The translations under genes and the position numbers were made by a program. The notes under the pieces are model-generated. The model was not told the origin of the DNA. It saw only the letters and a list, made by a program, of their open reading frames with translations, and did no database searches. 61,958 nucleotides of DNA, from NCBI GenBank assembly GCA_017608505.1, contig JAFCFT010000004.1, positions 1 to 61,958 on the forward strand, written 5' to 3'. The stretch comes from Candidatus Parvarchaeota archaeon (GTDB taxonomy: Archaea > Nanobdellota > Nanobdellia > WJKC01). Position 1 is the stretch's first letter. Each line of letters starts with the position of its first letter. This document shows, piece by piece, positions 34,627-43,390 of this stretch.

Positions 34627-35442
34627 ACGGTTGAAGCAACCTTTATAAGCCTTTATTGCTTGGTCAGTATCATGCCACCTACGTCAGTAACAACTAATAA
34701 ATTAATAAATGACTACAAAGAGTTAAAAGAACTAACAGAGAATTTCACTAATTTGCAAAGTAACGTACTTGAAAACAAACCAAGTTATTTATTAGTATTT
34801 AGACTCATGTTAGGATTATCTCAAAATGAACTAGAAAAAGCTATAGGACTAAATTCAAAAAATATTTCTAAATACGAACTTGGGAAAATTAAGAAGATGA
34901 GGAAAAAAACCGCAGAACGGTTTTTAAGGATAATCAGAAAAAAATTAAGCAATACTAGTAAGAGCAATCTCATTAACAATGCAATAAGGATGCAAAATGA
35001 ATCTTCTGGGTGGTTTAAAGCAAACAATGACACAAGCAAAGCATTAGAAGCCAGAAGAAAATCTGCAATAAAAACACTTTCTAAAAGTAAAACACAACAA
35101 GAAAATGTTCTCGAAACACTATTAATAAAGCACAATATTAAATACAAAAGAAACTACCCAATTAGGAATAACATAATTGTAGATTTTTATATACCAGAAA
35201 TACCATTAATCATTGAATGCAAAAAACTAACCACTGCAAAGCCACAAGGACAAAGAAGAAAGATAATGGAATTGGCATACCAAGCGTACAGAATAAGATA
35301 TTTATATCCAAAATATAAAATAATCGCGCTAATTGAAACAAAACTGCCTTTAAGAAAAAGAGATATTGATGAATTAGTTCCTTTTGATAAAATATTCAAA
35401 TCAACAGATTCGTTAATTATGTGGTTGCTTCAATCGACCGAA
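34627..35442 (+). other. 16S intron 4 (near E. coli 1205)
   Basis: It lies between ACGGTAG and GTCAGTATGCCC. GGTTGAAGCAACC at the 5' end and GGTTGCTTCAATC at the 3' end form a 13-bp stem with one G-U pair, as expected beneath a bulge-helix-bulge splice structure. Its own TATA box (CTTTATAAGC, 34641-34650) precedes the encoded gene. Confidence 0.87.
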
Positions 35443-35457
35443 GTCAGTATGCCCTGA
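34672..35457 (+). CDS. XRE-HTH plus PD-(D/E)XK nuclease (16S intron 4), candidate homing endonuclease
   Basis: 261 residues. The HTH is LMLGLSQNELEKAIGLNSK with ISKYELGKIKKM (~residues 42-75). The C-terminal nuclease core is IIVDFYIPEIPLIIECKKL (Asp ... E-C-K, ~167-185), then an Arg/Gln-rich helix (GQRRKIMELAYQAYRIRY) and IIALIETK. All PD-(D/E)XK core residues appear present. The TATA box at 34641-34650 gives a leaderless ATG. The last five codons and the stop (TGA at 35455-35457) lie in the 3' exon, so the full protein is made only from unspliced RNA or its own transcript. Confidence 0.8.
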   Translation: MPPTSVTTNKLINDYKELKELTENFTNLQSNVLENKPSYLLVFRLMLGLSQNELEKAIGLNSKNISKYELGKIKKMRKKTAERFLRIIRKKLSNTSKSNLINNAIRMQNESSGWFKANNDTSKALEARRKSAIKTLSKSKTQQENVLETLLIKHNIKYKRNYPIRNNIIVDFYIPEIPLIIECKKLTTAKPQGQRRKIMELAYQAYRIRYLYPKYKIIALIETKLPLRKRDIDELVPFDKIFKSTDSLIMWLLQSTEVSMP

Positions 35458-35877
35458 ATCCCCTGGGCTACACGCGCGAAGCAATGGCCGGGACAATTGG
35501 ACGCTACACCGAAAGGTGACGCAAATCCCCTAAACCCGGTCGCAGTATGAATCGAGGATTGGAACCCATCCTCGTGAAATCGAAATCCCTAGTAATCGCG
35601 TCTCAGAAAGTCGCGATGAACCTGTCCCTGTTCCTTGCACACACTGCCCATCAAACCACTCGAGTTGAGTATGGGTGAGGCATCATCGTCAGATGGTGTC
35701 GAACCTGTGCTCGATGAGAAGGGTTAAGTTGACACAAGGTATCCGTAGGGGAACCTGCGGATGGATCACCTCCTATTATTTTATCTAATAAGAGGTTAGG
35801 ACTCGCCTCACAATTATTAACGCCTGACCCGATTCCTGTTTATTTTTTCTTAATAGTTTTCTTTCTTATCTTCTTTA

Positions 35878-36274
35878 TTATCTTCTGCCTATGCGGAACT
35901 TCTTAATTTTTTTAAGCAATAAGTACTCATCTATAGGTTTTTTAATATAACCCTTAACAGGAGGCTTAATCACTGGTTTCCAACCCATCCTTTCCTGTTT
36001 AGGAGTTAATGCAAAAGTCTCAACAGCAGTCAAGCATATAACCATGGCTTTAGGGCTTTTAATTTTTACTTCTTCAACAATTTCATCAGGCCTTGGACCA
36101 GGCATCATAACATCAAGGAGAAATATGTCTATGTTTTTGTTTAACTTATTAATGCAATCTAAACGTCTGTTGCAGTAATTACATAATATCCAGCATTAAT
36201 AAACCAAATTTTTACTAGCTCGCGAAATCCTTATTGTCGTACACAACTATTACAAGCAACTTTTTCTTTTTCAT
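35878..36274 (-). pseudogene. Decayed response-regulator receiver domain gene
   Basis: The start MKKKKLLVIVVYDNKDFAS runs into a stop. The next frame continues ELVKIWFINAGYYVITATDV, and a third stretch gives NIDIFLLDVMMPGPRPDEIV with the phospho-acceptor-like Asp, then AMVICLTAVETFALT and GYIKKPIDEYLLLKKIKKF. Joined, these make a CheY-like receiver with the conserved Thr/Ser and Lys positions. At least two frameshifts or stops break it. Confidence 0.75.
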
Positions 36275-36298
36275 TAATAAAAAATAAGATGCGCAAAT

Positions 36299-36703
36299 TT
36301 ACAATCTTTTTCTGTTTGATTTTTTGAATACTTTCTTGGCAGGTTTAAGTGCGCCATTTACAGTTTTTAATAAATCATCAGGCACAAAGTTTAAGCAACA
36401 CTCTAACTATAAGATTAAGGTATTTTTCTTTTAATTCTTTTTCAACACTAGCTGGGCTTGCAGTTGTAGGAAATACTTTATTTCAATACTTAAGGCATTT
36501 AGTTTGTCTAAAAAGTCTTTGGCCTTGCATTTCGCCGGCCAACTTCAAATCAAGCAAAACAACATCAATATTATCATTCTTAATAAGTACTAATCTTCTT
36601 CAGCACTGTCAACGTATATGTACTCATAACCAGTATTTTTAAAGATGTCTTTGCCTAAAATCCTAATAACTTCATCATCTTCTATGTGCAATATTTTAGT
36701 CAT
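36299..36703 (-). pseudogene. Second decayed response-regulator receiver gene
   Basis: It begins MTKILHIEDDEVIRILGKD, with the acidic pair of a receiver, and continues YEYIYVDSAEED to a stop. NIDVVLLDLKLAGEMQG appears in another frame and the tail PDDLLKTVNGALKPAKKVF ends at 36299. Several shifts are needed to join these. The start overlaps the stop of the HAD-like gene by 8 nt, so it was once co-translated with it. Confidence 0.7.
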
Positions 36704-37298
36704 AAATAATCTCCTTTAGCGTTTTTTTAATTATCAATTCTGAGCTCATGCTGTGGATTACTATTGGGACTTCAATAACTTTTAAAAATGCTTCTGTATT
36801 GTCATCTTCTGTTTCGAATAATTCTCTTTTCATGAAAAAATAGTCAAACTGACTTATAAGGCCATAAATAATTCTTATAATAAGATTTTTGCAATAACGC
36901 TCCCAAAACCTAACTCGCTCAACATCATCAGAAAATTGATCATAAAAACTGTGAACAAGCGTATTATCAAAATCTGAGAAAACTAAATCTGGATTGAATT
37001 TTTTAAGACGTTTATAAGCATCTTTTAGATTATGAACATAATAATCGCAGTTATCTACGCCAATTCCTTTGTCTCCATCGCGCAAAATCAAACATTTTTT
37101 GTATTTAAAACCTAATTTTTTTGCTAAAGAGTCTGCAAGTTCCATATCAACTAACCTGTCTCCAAGAAAGAAAACTCTTTTAGGGTTAAGTTTGTGTGTT
37201 TTAAAATATTTAACAAAGGCGTCTGTGCAAGGCTTAAAACCGCCATTAAATGCCATATACCAAGAACCTATTATATGCACTTGCGAAGGCAAAACCAT
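36696..37298 (-). CDS. HAD-like protein with motifs in permuted order
   Basis: 200 residues. HAD motif III/IV elements come first (FKPCTDAFVKYF, VFFLGDRLVDMELADSLAKK), and the nucleophile motif I comes later (VFSDFDNTLVHS, ~103-114), followed by VPIVIHSMSS, a possible motif II. In ordinary HAD phosphatases motif I is N-terminal. The gene may be a circular permutant, or a fusion of two truncated HAD domains next to the rearranged tRNA-Ala end. Substrate unknown. Confidence 0.6.
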   Translation of the reverse strand: MVLPSQVHIIGSWYMAFNGGFKPCTDAFVKYFKTHKLNPKRVFFLGDRLVDMELADSLAKKLGFKYKKCLILRDGDKGIGVDNCDYYVHNLKDAYKRLKKFNPDLVFSDFDNTLVHSFYDQFSDDVERVRFWERYCKNLIIRIIYGLISQFDYFFMKRELFETEDDNTEAFLKVIEVPIVIHSMSSELIIKKTLKEIIYD

Positions 37299-37346
37299 GA
37301 ATATAATTATTTACCGCAATTTTTTATAATTTTGTATGCGCCAAAA

Positions 37347-37445
37347 AATGGACCGGCCGGGAAGCCAGAGAGGGGGAAGCTTCCCCCTCCCTAAGCCTAC
37401 CCACCCCCTCTAAGTCTTTTTTAGAAAATAATGGACCGGCCGGGA
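37347..37445. repeat. Copy of the tRNA-Ala 3' end (att-like), 83 bp from the gene
   Basis: AATGGACCGGCCGGGA at 37430-37445 (3' end of tRNA-Ala, minus) is repeated at 37347-37362. The interval holds a 16-bp perfect palindrome GGGGGAAGCTTCCCCC (37372-37387) and C-rich runs. A tRNA 3'-end duplication is the usual trace of integrase-type insertion, but no integrase is seen here. Confidence 0.8.
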
Positions 37446-37504
37446 CTTGAACCCGGGACCTCCCCGTTGCAAGCGAGGTGATCTACCAACTGATCTACCG
37501 GCCC
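37432..37504 (-). tRNA. tRNA-Ala (TGC)
   Basis: Acceptor GGGCCGG/CCGGTCC contains the G3-U70 identity pair of tRNA-Ala. Anticodon loop CTTGCAA gives TGC. The T-arm is CCGGG-TTCAAGT-CCCGG and the discriminator A. No intron. In many archaea this tRNA lies in the 16S-23S spacer on the same strand; here it is in the spacer but on the opposite strand. Confidence 0.95.
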
Positions 37505-37566
37505 GCGTAGTAAAAATATTATTGAAAGATTTTTAAAGTTTTACTTTAATAAATAACATAATATCA

Positions 37567-37633
37567 TGCTCACCATTCACCGCTGTGGTGAGAGAGGGTT
37601 CTGCAAACCGCGGCGCAGGACCCTCATATTATT
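37567..37633. other. Structured two-hairpin element at the tsaC 3' end
   Basis: On plus, TCACC...GGTGA forms a short stem, then GAGGGTTCTGC pairs with GCAGGACCCTC in an 11-bp stem (one G-U) with a loop containing CCGCGG. It overlaps the tsaC stop. It could be a terminator for tsaC on minus or a small RNA. I cannot tell which. Confidence 0.4.
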
Positions 37634-38163
37634 ATTGGTCCTTGTCTTATCACCTTTTTATTAATAGTATCATATATTGTCGAAGGAGGTGTTTCTTTTA
37701 ATTTTCCGACACAAATTTTATAATCAACACCTTTTAAGTCAGGACAATCGTAAGGGTTTGGACCTCCAGAAATATTCGCACTGGTTGCAGTTATTGGCTT
37801 CCCAAAACTACACACTAATTTGCGCGCCACTGGATGAGAACTAATTCTAAAGGCGACCATATCGCCGCAAAGAATGTCTGGAAACACCTTGTTTTTTACT
37901 ATTAATGTAAGCGGTCCTGGCATGTAACGGTCCATTAATTCCTCAGCATGCGGATTTAGGCAAGCATAATCTTTTATCATTTCTTTAGAAGACACAATAA
38001 CAGATATTGACTTGTCAAAGGGCCTTTTCTTTATTTTGTATACTTTACGTATTGCAAAAGGATTTGTCGCGTCAGCACCAAGACCATAACAGGTTTCAGT
38101 AGGATAAATAACAACACCTCCTTGCTTTAATACATCCACTGCTTTTGATATCGAGTATTTCAT
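37624..38163 (-). CDS. tsaC: L-threonylcarbamoyladenylate synthase (TsaC/Sua5/YrdC family)
   Basis: Makes threonylcarbamoyl-AMP for the t6A37 tRNA modification. KQGGVVIYPTETCYGLGADA (~13-32), KKRPFDKSISVIV and PITATSANISGGPNP (~124-138) are the YrdC domain signatures. At 179 residues it has the YrdC domain only, without the Sua5 C-terminal domain. It is on minus, divergent from the 23S promoter. Confidence 0.93.
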   Translation of the reverse strand: MKYSISKAVDVLKQGGVVIYPTETCYGLGADATNPFAIRKVYKIKKRPFDKSISVIVSSKEMIKDYACLNPHAEELMDRYMPGPLTLIVKNKVFPDILCGDMVAFRISSHPVARKLVCSFGKPITATSANISGGPNPYDCPDLKGVDYKICVGKLKETPPSTIYDTINKKVIRQGPIII

Positions 38164-38218
38164 ATGTTTTCAATTCATTAACCATTTGTTAATCATTAAT
38201 AAAATTTAGAACAGTAAC

Positions 38219-38455
38219 CTTTATAAACCAGTCTCTTCTATTTTTGTTTTAGTGGTCGAAATGAGTGCGTAAAATAACACGAAACTTTCTGACAACCCTT
38301 AGAGGTTGTAGACCACGTGTTAAAAAACATATGAGCTCCTTGAGTGAAGGCTCCTGGAGTGATGGCGGATAATATTTATGACGCCGTTGCATAGGCCGGA
38401 ATTAAGTAGTTCACAGGGGACTACTTAGAAACTCTCACTCTTTTGGATGTGAAAG
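38219..38455 (+). promoter_or_regulatory. Separate 23S rRNA promoter and structured leader
   Basis: CTTTATAAACC at 38219-38229 predicts a start near 38250. The leader can form several stems. CTCACT (38434-38439) and GATGTG (38446-38451) pair with AGTGAG (42375-42380) and CACATC (42361-42366), forming the pre-23S processing stem with internal bulges. The 23S gene is thus transcribed independently of 16S. Confidence 0.75.
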
Positions 38456-38917
38456 ACGCTGTTAGGTGGATGACTTGGCTTGAGTGTCGATGAAGAGCCT
38501 GGCAAGCTGGGATAAGCCCCGGGGAACCGCTATGCAGGTCTCGATCCGGGGATGCTTGAATGGGACTTCCCGCCACTAAGTGATTAGTGGCACTCCGTTA
38601 AGGAGGGAGAACTCGGGGAATCGAAACATCCTAGTACCCGTAGGAAAAGAAACCAATAGGGATGCCGTGAGTAAGGGCGACTGAAAGCGGCACAGGGCAA
38701 ACCGAACCCTGTTAGGCGACTAGCAGGGGATGTGGGGTTTTGGACCTCCTATTGAGCACTCGCAAGCGAATCCAAAGTCCGCTGGAACGCGGCGCCATAG
38801 AGGGTGATAGCCCCTTAGGAGTAAGCAAGCGAGTGTGTGGAGGTATCCAGAGTACTTGGCATTGGAAATTGTCAAGGAATATGGGTGACAACGACATCCA
38901 ACCCTAAATACACCTCA

Positions 38918-38948
<31 letters not shown>

Positions 38949-40188
38949 CGTTGAAAAGAATCCTAAATAGGGAAGTGAAAAGAGCCTGAAACCTAACAGC
39001 CACGGTTGATTGCGGCCTAAAAGAGCTCGCGAGAGAAGAGAAGCTGAGTAATCAGTGGATCTATCACGCGAGTAGTCGAGGTTGCAACATCATTTTGGGA
39101 TAAATGGCCAGGGAGTTTACGTCAGTGGCGAGACAAACGGCGAAAAACCGTGTGTCGCAGCGAAAGCAACAAGCCCGCAGGCAACGAGGGGCGGGGTGTG
39201 AAAGCGCCCGGAGTCACTGGCGTAAGACCCGAAGCCGGTCGATCTAGCCCTGGGCAAGGTGAAGTCCCTCGAAAGAGGGGTGGAGGCCTGAAGCAGTTCT
39301 GTGTACAGGCGTTTGTCTGACCTGGGGCTAGGAGTGAAAAACTAATCGTGATCGGCGATAGCTGGTTCCTCCCGAAGTAGGCTACAGTCTAGCCTCGCCT
39401 GAGATAGTATGAGGGGTAGAGCTACCAATCGGGTGTTTAGGGTTCGAAAGAGCTCGGCATCCGGTTGAACTCCGAATCCTCATACATCGTAGACGGCGGG
39501 AGTCGGGGGCTCGGGTTAAGCTCGGGTTCCGAGAGAGGAACAACTCAGACAGGGGTTAAGGCCCTTAAATCCTGACTAAGTGAGGAAAGGCATTCATGCC
39601 CTAAAACAATGGGGAGGTAGGCTTAGAAGTAGCCATCCTATAATGAGTGTGTAACAACTCACCCATCTAGGGCATGGGTCCTGAAAATGGACGGGACTAA
39701 GTCAGGTGCCGATACCCCTGGCCCCAAGACGAAAGTCTTGGTGACGCGGTAGGGAGGCGTCCTGCGTGCGTAGAAGCAAGGCCGTGAGGTCTTGTGGAGC
39801 GCGTCGGATTGAGAATCCTGGCAGTAGTAGCATCTGAGAAGGGTGAGAACCCCTTCCGGCGAAAGGGCAAGGGTTCCTCAGCTCTGCATGGTCAACTGAG
39901 GGTTAGTCGGTCCTAAGGGTTACCTTAATCGGGAAGCCCGAAAGGGAAACGGGTTTATATTCCCGTACCACTCCTGTACGTGCGGCGACGCAAGGCAGGT
40001 GGTCGTGACGCTTCCGGGTAGGCTCTGCAAAGCTATCGCTTTGTCTAAAAGGGATAGGCCTGGGGAGTAACGTAATGTTGAGAACCAGGTTAAACCTTGA
40101 ATGGACTGCCGCAAGGCGGTTAGAGCCGATCCCTGGAGCCCGTGAAAAACGAGCCTGCAAGGATCAGGAGTGACCGTACCCAGAACCG

Positions 40189-41095
40189 GCAGGATGTCAC
40201 CGGAGGGTTTATATACTTATGCGTACTTAGAACCAACACGTGAAATTTGATATAACAAGATTAGACTACGAAAAGGACAAAGATTACAGAGAATTAATAA
40301 GAGTTGACGGACACACTTTCAGGGATTTATTTGTGAATAAAAGCACTAAAGAATGGAGTACATTACTAGGTGTGTCTAAAAAACAGATTAGACTATGGAA
40401 ATCAGGAAAAATAAGGATTCCATTAAGAGTTTTGTTAAAGTTAGGAAAGAAAAATAGAATAGTAGGAAATGTTAAAAAATTATATCTATACAGTGGGAAA
40501 TCAGTGATTATCCCAGAAGGCCTGAACGAATTGCTATGTGAATTTGTAGGAAGGCACTGTGGTGATGGTTCAATAACAATAAAAAACAATGACTATAGGA
40601 TTGTATTAACAGAGAGTCCAGAGTTCCTGAAAATGCATGCAAAAGACATTGAAAATCTATTTGGAATAAAACCAAAGATTAGAATAATTAGCAAAAAGTA
40701 TGGACGAGTGATTTTCAGTTCGAAAATAATTGTAAGATTCTTAGAACAGTTTTTTGATATTAAGCATGGACCTAAAACACATACAATAACCGAACCAAAG
40801 ATTATCAGAAATTCAAAGATTAATCACCGAATTGCTTTTGTTAAAGGCCTAATCAATACTGAAGGAAGCGTATATAAATCCAATAGAGCATATTATTTTG
40901 AAATTAAACTAGTGAATAAAAATTTATTAAATTCTGTAAAGGAAATATTTGATTTATTAAGAATAAAGTATTATTATATGATTAAAGGAAATTACTACAC
41001 AATCAGAGTCCTCGGTTTGAAAGAGATTGATAAAATTAATAGATTAATAGGATTTAATAACCCACGTATAAAAATCCCTCCGATGCGTCCCGGTA
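40189..41095 (+). other. 23S intron (near E. coli ~1660)
   Basis: It separates GTACCCAGAACCG from ACAGGTGCCCCTAGCTGAGAAG, which are adjacent in other archaeal 23S genes. CCGGAGGG near the 5' end pairs with CCCTCCG near the 3' end, and ACCGG with CCGGT. The exact splice sites are within ~10 nt. Confidence 0.85.
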
Positions 41096-41151
41096 AACAG
41101 GTGCCCCTAGCTGAGAAGGCTAAGCCGTGTAGGGAGAACCATGGTCAGTGA
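40240..41151 (+). CDS. HTH-LAGLIDADG homing endonuclease (23S intron)
   Basis: 303 residues. The N-terminal part has an HTH (WSTLLGVSKKQIRLWKSGKI, ~46-65). The two LAGLIDADG motifs are LCEFVGRHCGDGSI and FVKGLINTEGSV, with Asp and Glu at the catalytic positions. Start is GTG at 40240, 27 nt after a TATA box (TTTATATAC, 40208-40216), so it is leaderless with its own promoter inside the intron. The last ~18 codons (KQVPLAEKAKPC...) are 23S exon sequence, and the stop is at 41149-41151 in the exon. Confidence 0.85.
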   Translation: MKFDITRLDYEKDKDYRELIRVDGHTFRDLFVNKSTKEWSTLLGVSKKQIRLWKSGKIRIPLRVLLKLGKKNRIVGNVKKLYLYSGKSVIIPEGLNELLCEFVGRHCGDGSITIKNNDYRIVLTESPEFLKMHAKDIENLFGIKPKIRIISKKYGRVIFSSKIIVRFLEQFFDIKHGPKTHTITEPKIIRNSKINHRIAFVKGLINTEGSVYKSNRAYYFEIKLVNKNLLNSVKEIFDLLRIKYYYMIKGNYYTIRVLGLKEIDKINRLIGFNNPRIKIPPMRPGKQVPLAEKAKPCRENHGQ

Positions 41152-41157
41152 AATCGG

Positions 41158-41197
41158 CAAATGACGCAGAGATGTTGTAACTTCTGTGTCAGCCGAG
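41158..41197 (+). other. Hairpin insertion in 23S rRNA
   Basis: Between CGGCAAA and TTGGCCCCGTAACTTCGGGAG, other 23S sequences have only a few bases. Here about 40 nt are added, with TGACGCAG pairing with CTGTGTCA and flanking CGGC with GCCG. It may be an expansion segment or a short intron with a relaxed splice motif. Confidence 0.45.
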
Positions 41198-42216
41198 ATT
41201 GGCCCCGTAACTTCGGGAGAAGGGGTCTCAGCGGTCGTGCTCTTAAGGGTGCGATTGCTGGGGTCACTGACTAGGGGGGTCCGACTGTTTAATAAAAACA
41301 TAACTGGCTGCAAAACCGAAAGGTTTAGTATAGCCGGTGACGCCTGCCCAGTGCGAGTATCCGAAACCTGGGTTCAACCGGGCCAAGGACTCGTAAACGG
41401 CGGGCCTAACCTTGAGGCTCTTAAGGTAGCGTGATGCCTTGCCATTTAAATGATGGCGTGTCTGAGTGGCGTAACGAGATCCCCACTGTACCGACCATGG
41501 ACCCTGTGAACATATCGTCCTGGTGTAGAGACCAGGGACCCCCAGTGGGTTGATAAGACCCTTGGATCTTTACTGCAGCCTGACGCTGCTCTATGGGGTG
41601 TGTTGTATAGGGTAGTCGGGAGACGTAGAAGCGATGACGTCAGTTGTCGTGGAGTCAACGATGTAACACCGACCTTCACATCTTGTAGGGCTAACCCGAA
41701 AGGGGACACCGTTTGGTGGGCAGTTTGGCTGGGGCGGCACGCCGGCGAAAAGATATCACCGGCGCCCAAAGGTCAGCTCAGGGAGGTCAGAACTCTCCCG
41801 TTGAGTGCAAGAGCAAAAGCTGGCCTGACTGGAATCCGCAATGCGAGGATTCCAGGGGCGAAAGCCTGGTCTAGCGAACCGCTGTGTGCCTCTCGTTGAG
41901 GCCCAGTGACGACAGAGAAGTTACCCAAGGGATAATGGAGCTGTCTCGCCCGAGAGTCCATATTGACGGCGAGGCTTGCTACGTCGATGTCGGCTCTTCC
42001 TATCCTGGCCGTGCAGCAGCGGCCAAGGGTGCGGGTGTTCACCGATTAAAAGGGATCGTGAGCTGGGTTTAGAACGCGGTGACGCAGTTCGGCTTATAAC
42101 TACTGGGGGTGCGCAGTGCCTGAGCGGAAGGTCCTCTTAGTACGAAAGGAACGGAGGGTCGGCGCCTCTAGTCTACCAGTTGTCCGACAGGGCAGGCTGG
42201 GCAGCCACGCGCTAGT

Positions 42217-42249
<33 letters not shown>

Positions 42250-42433
42250 ATCCGCGAAAAGAGGCACTGATAGGGCTGTCATAGAAGATGACGTTGATAG
42301 GAACGGGGTGTAAGCACCGAGGCAACGAGGTGTTCAGCCCGCGTTCACTAATCGCCCTGACACATCACAAAATAAGTGAGGGTTTAAGTCCCCTGTTTTC
42401 CGGCCTTGCAACGGTTGTTCATTTTTTATAATC

Positions 42434-43057
42434 ATGAAGTTTTTTGCGTTCGTAGATTTGCACGGAAACAGAATGGTCTTAGAACAAGCTATGTTAAACG
42501 CAATTAATAATGAATGCAAATTCATAATATGCGCAGGCGACTTGACTAACTTTGGAGCTGGATTAAGCGAAATGATGAGTGCGCTTTCAAAATCAAAAAT
42601 CCCTGTGTTTATTATACCTGGCAATCACGAGACAAATGAAGAAATAGATAAAGAGTGCAAAAAATACAAATTTGTGAATTTGCATGCGCAGGCAGTAAGC
42701 TACAGAGGGTTAACGCTTGCAGGCATAGGAGGAAGCAACATAACGCCATTTAACACTCCAAATGAACACACTGAAGATGAAATAAAAGAAGTGCTTGAAA
42801 AATTCAAAGGCAGAGAAAATTTATTGCTAGTAAGCCATGCTCCTCCGTACGGCTATCTTGATGAAGTGGGATATGGACAACACGCAGGAAGCAAAGCATT
42901 GCTTGAGTTCATAAAGGCTGAGCAACCTTTGATGGTTATTTGCGGACACATACATGAGCACGCTGGCAAAGAGACAATAATAGGAAATACTAAAGTAATC
43001 AATCCTGGCAAAGGAAGCATTATTTCTTTGCAAAATTTTTTAAAAAATCTTCAATAG
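42434..43057 (+). CDS. Calcineurin-like metallophosphoesterase
   Basis: The metal motifs are in family order: DLHGN (~8-12), GDLTNFG (~35-41), PGNHET (~63-68), VSHAPPYG (~133-140) and CGHIHEHAG (~173-181). The first motif is DLH where DxH is the rule. 207 residues, single domain, like archaeal YfcE/MJ0936-type phosphodiesterases. It starts ~75 nt after the end of 23S and its last 38 bp overlap the convergent gene. Substrate not predicted. Confidence 0.85.
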   Translation: MKFFAFVDLHGNRMVLEQAMLNAINNECKFIICAGDLTNFGAGLSEMMSALSKSKIPVFIIPGNHETNEEIDKECKKYKFVNLHAQAVSYRGLTLAGIGGSNITPFNTPNEHTEDEIKEVLEKFKGRENLLLVSHAPPYGYLDEVGYGQHAGSKALLEFIKAEQPLMVICGHIHEHAGKETIIGNTKVINPGKGSIISLQNFLKNLQ

Positions 43058-43364
43058 CATCCGGAACATACAAGCCAAGACGTTTTGCTTTCATAATTAT
43101 ATAATCTTTTAAAGATGCTTCCATAAACCTGATTTTTTCAATCATTTCTTCGTTATTACTATACATGTCACAAACATCCCTATACAGATCTCTAAAAGCA
43201 AATCCTGCATTAAATGCGTATCTAATAAGCCCTCCACCTCTAGTGCCAATAACTGCAAAATCTACTTTTTGATATAATTTGTTAAGAACTCTATTATATT
43301 CATTTTCGTCATTTAAAAAAGCATCCAGGTCCTTAACACATAAGTATAAACTGTAAGATTTCAT
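43020..43364 (-). CDS. Hypothetical protein
   Basis: 114 residues, mostly helical, starting MKSYSLYLCVKDLDAFL and ending with a helix FLKNFAKK that overlaps the convergent phosphoesterase by 38 bp. A Gly-rich GTRGGGLIRYAFNAGFAF segment is the only striking feature. No TM segment or known motif. An AT-rich start region without a clear Shine-Dalgarno suggests a leaderless transcript. Not recognised. Confidence 0.5.
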   Translation of the reverse strand: MKSYSLYLCVKDLDAFLNDENEYNRVLNKLYQKVDFAVIGTRGGGLIRYAFNAGFAFRDLYRDVCDMYSNNEEMIEKIRFMEASLKDYIIMKAKRLGLYVPDAIEDFLKNFAKK

Positions 43365-43390
43365 AATTCAAGAAAAAAGAATATCGCATA

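Noticed and set aside
34655..34680. GGTCAGTAT inside intron 4 resembling the 3' exon (GTCAGTATGCC)
   Set aside because: The match is ten bases plus a few, which could be chance; not enough to claim a duplicated splice site.
42357..42433. 5S rRNA after the 23S gene
   Set aside because: The 77 nt before the next CDS hold only the 3' processing strand; no 5S-like sequence was seen here or in other spacers.
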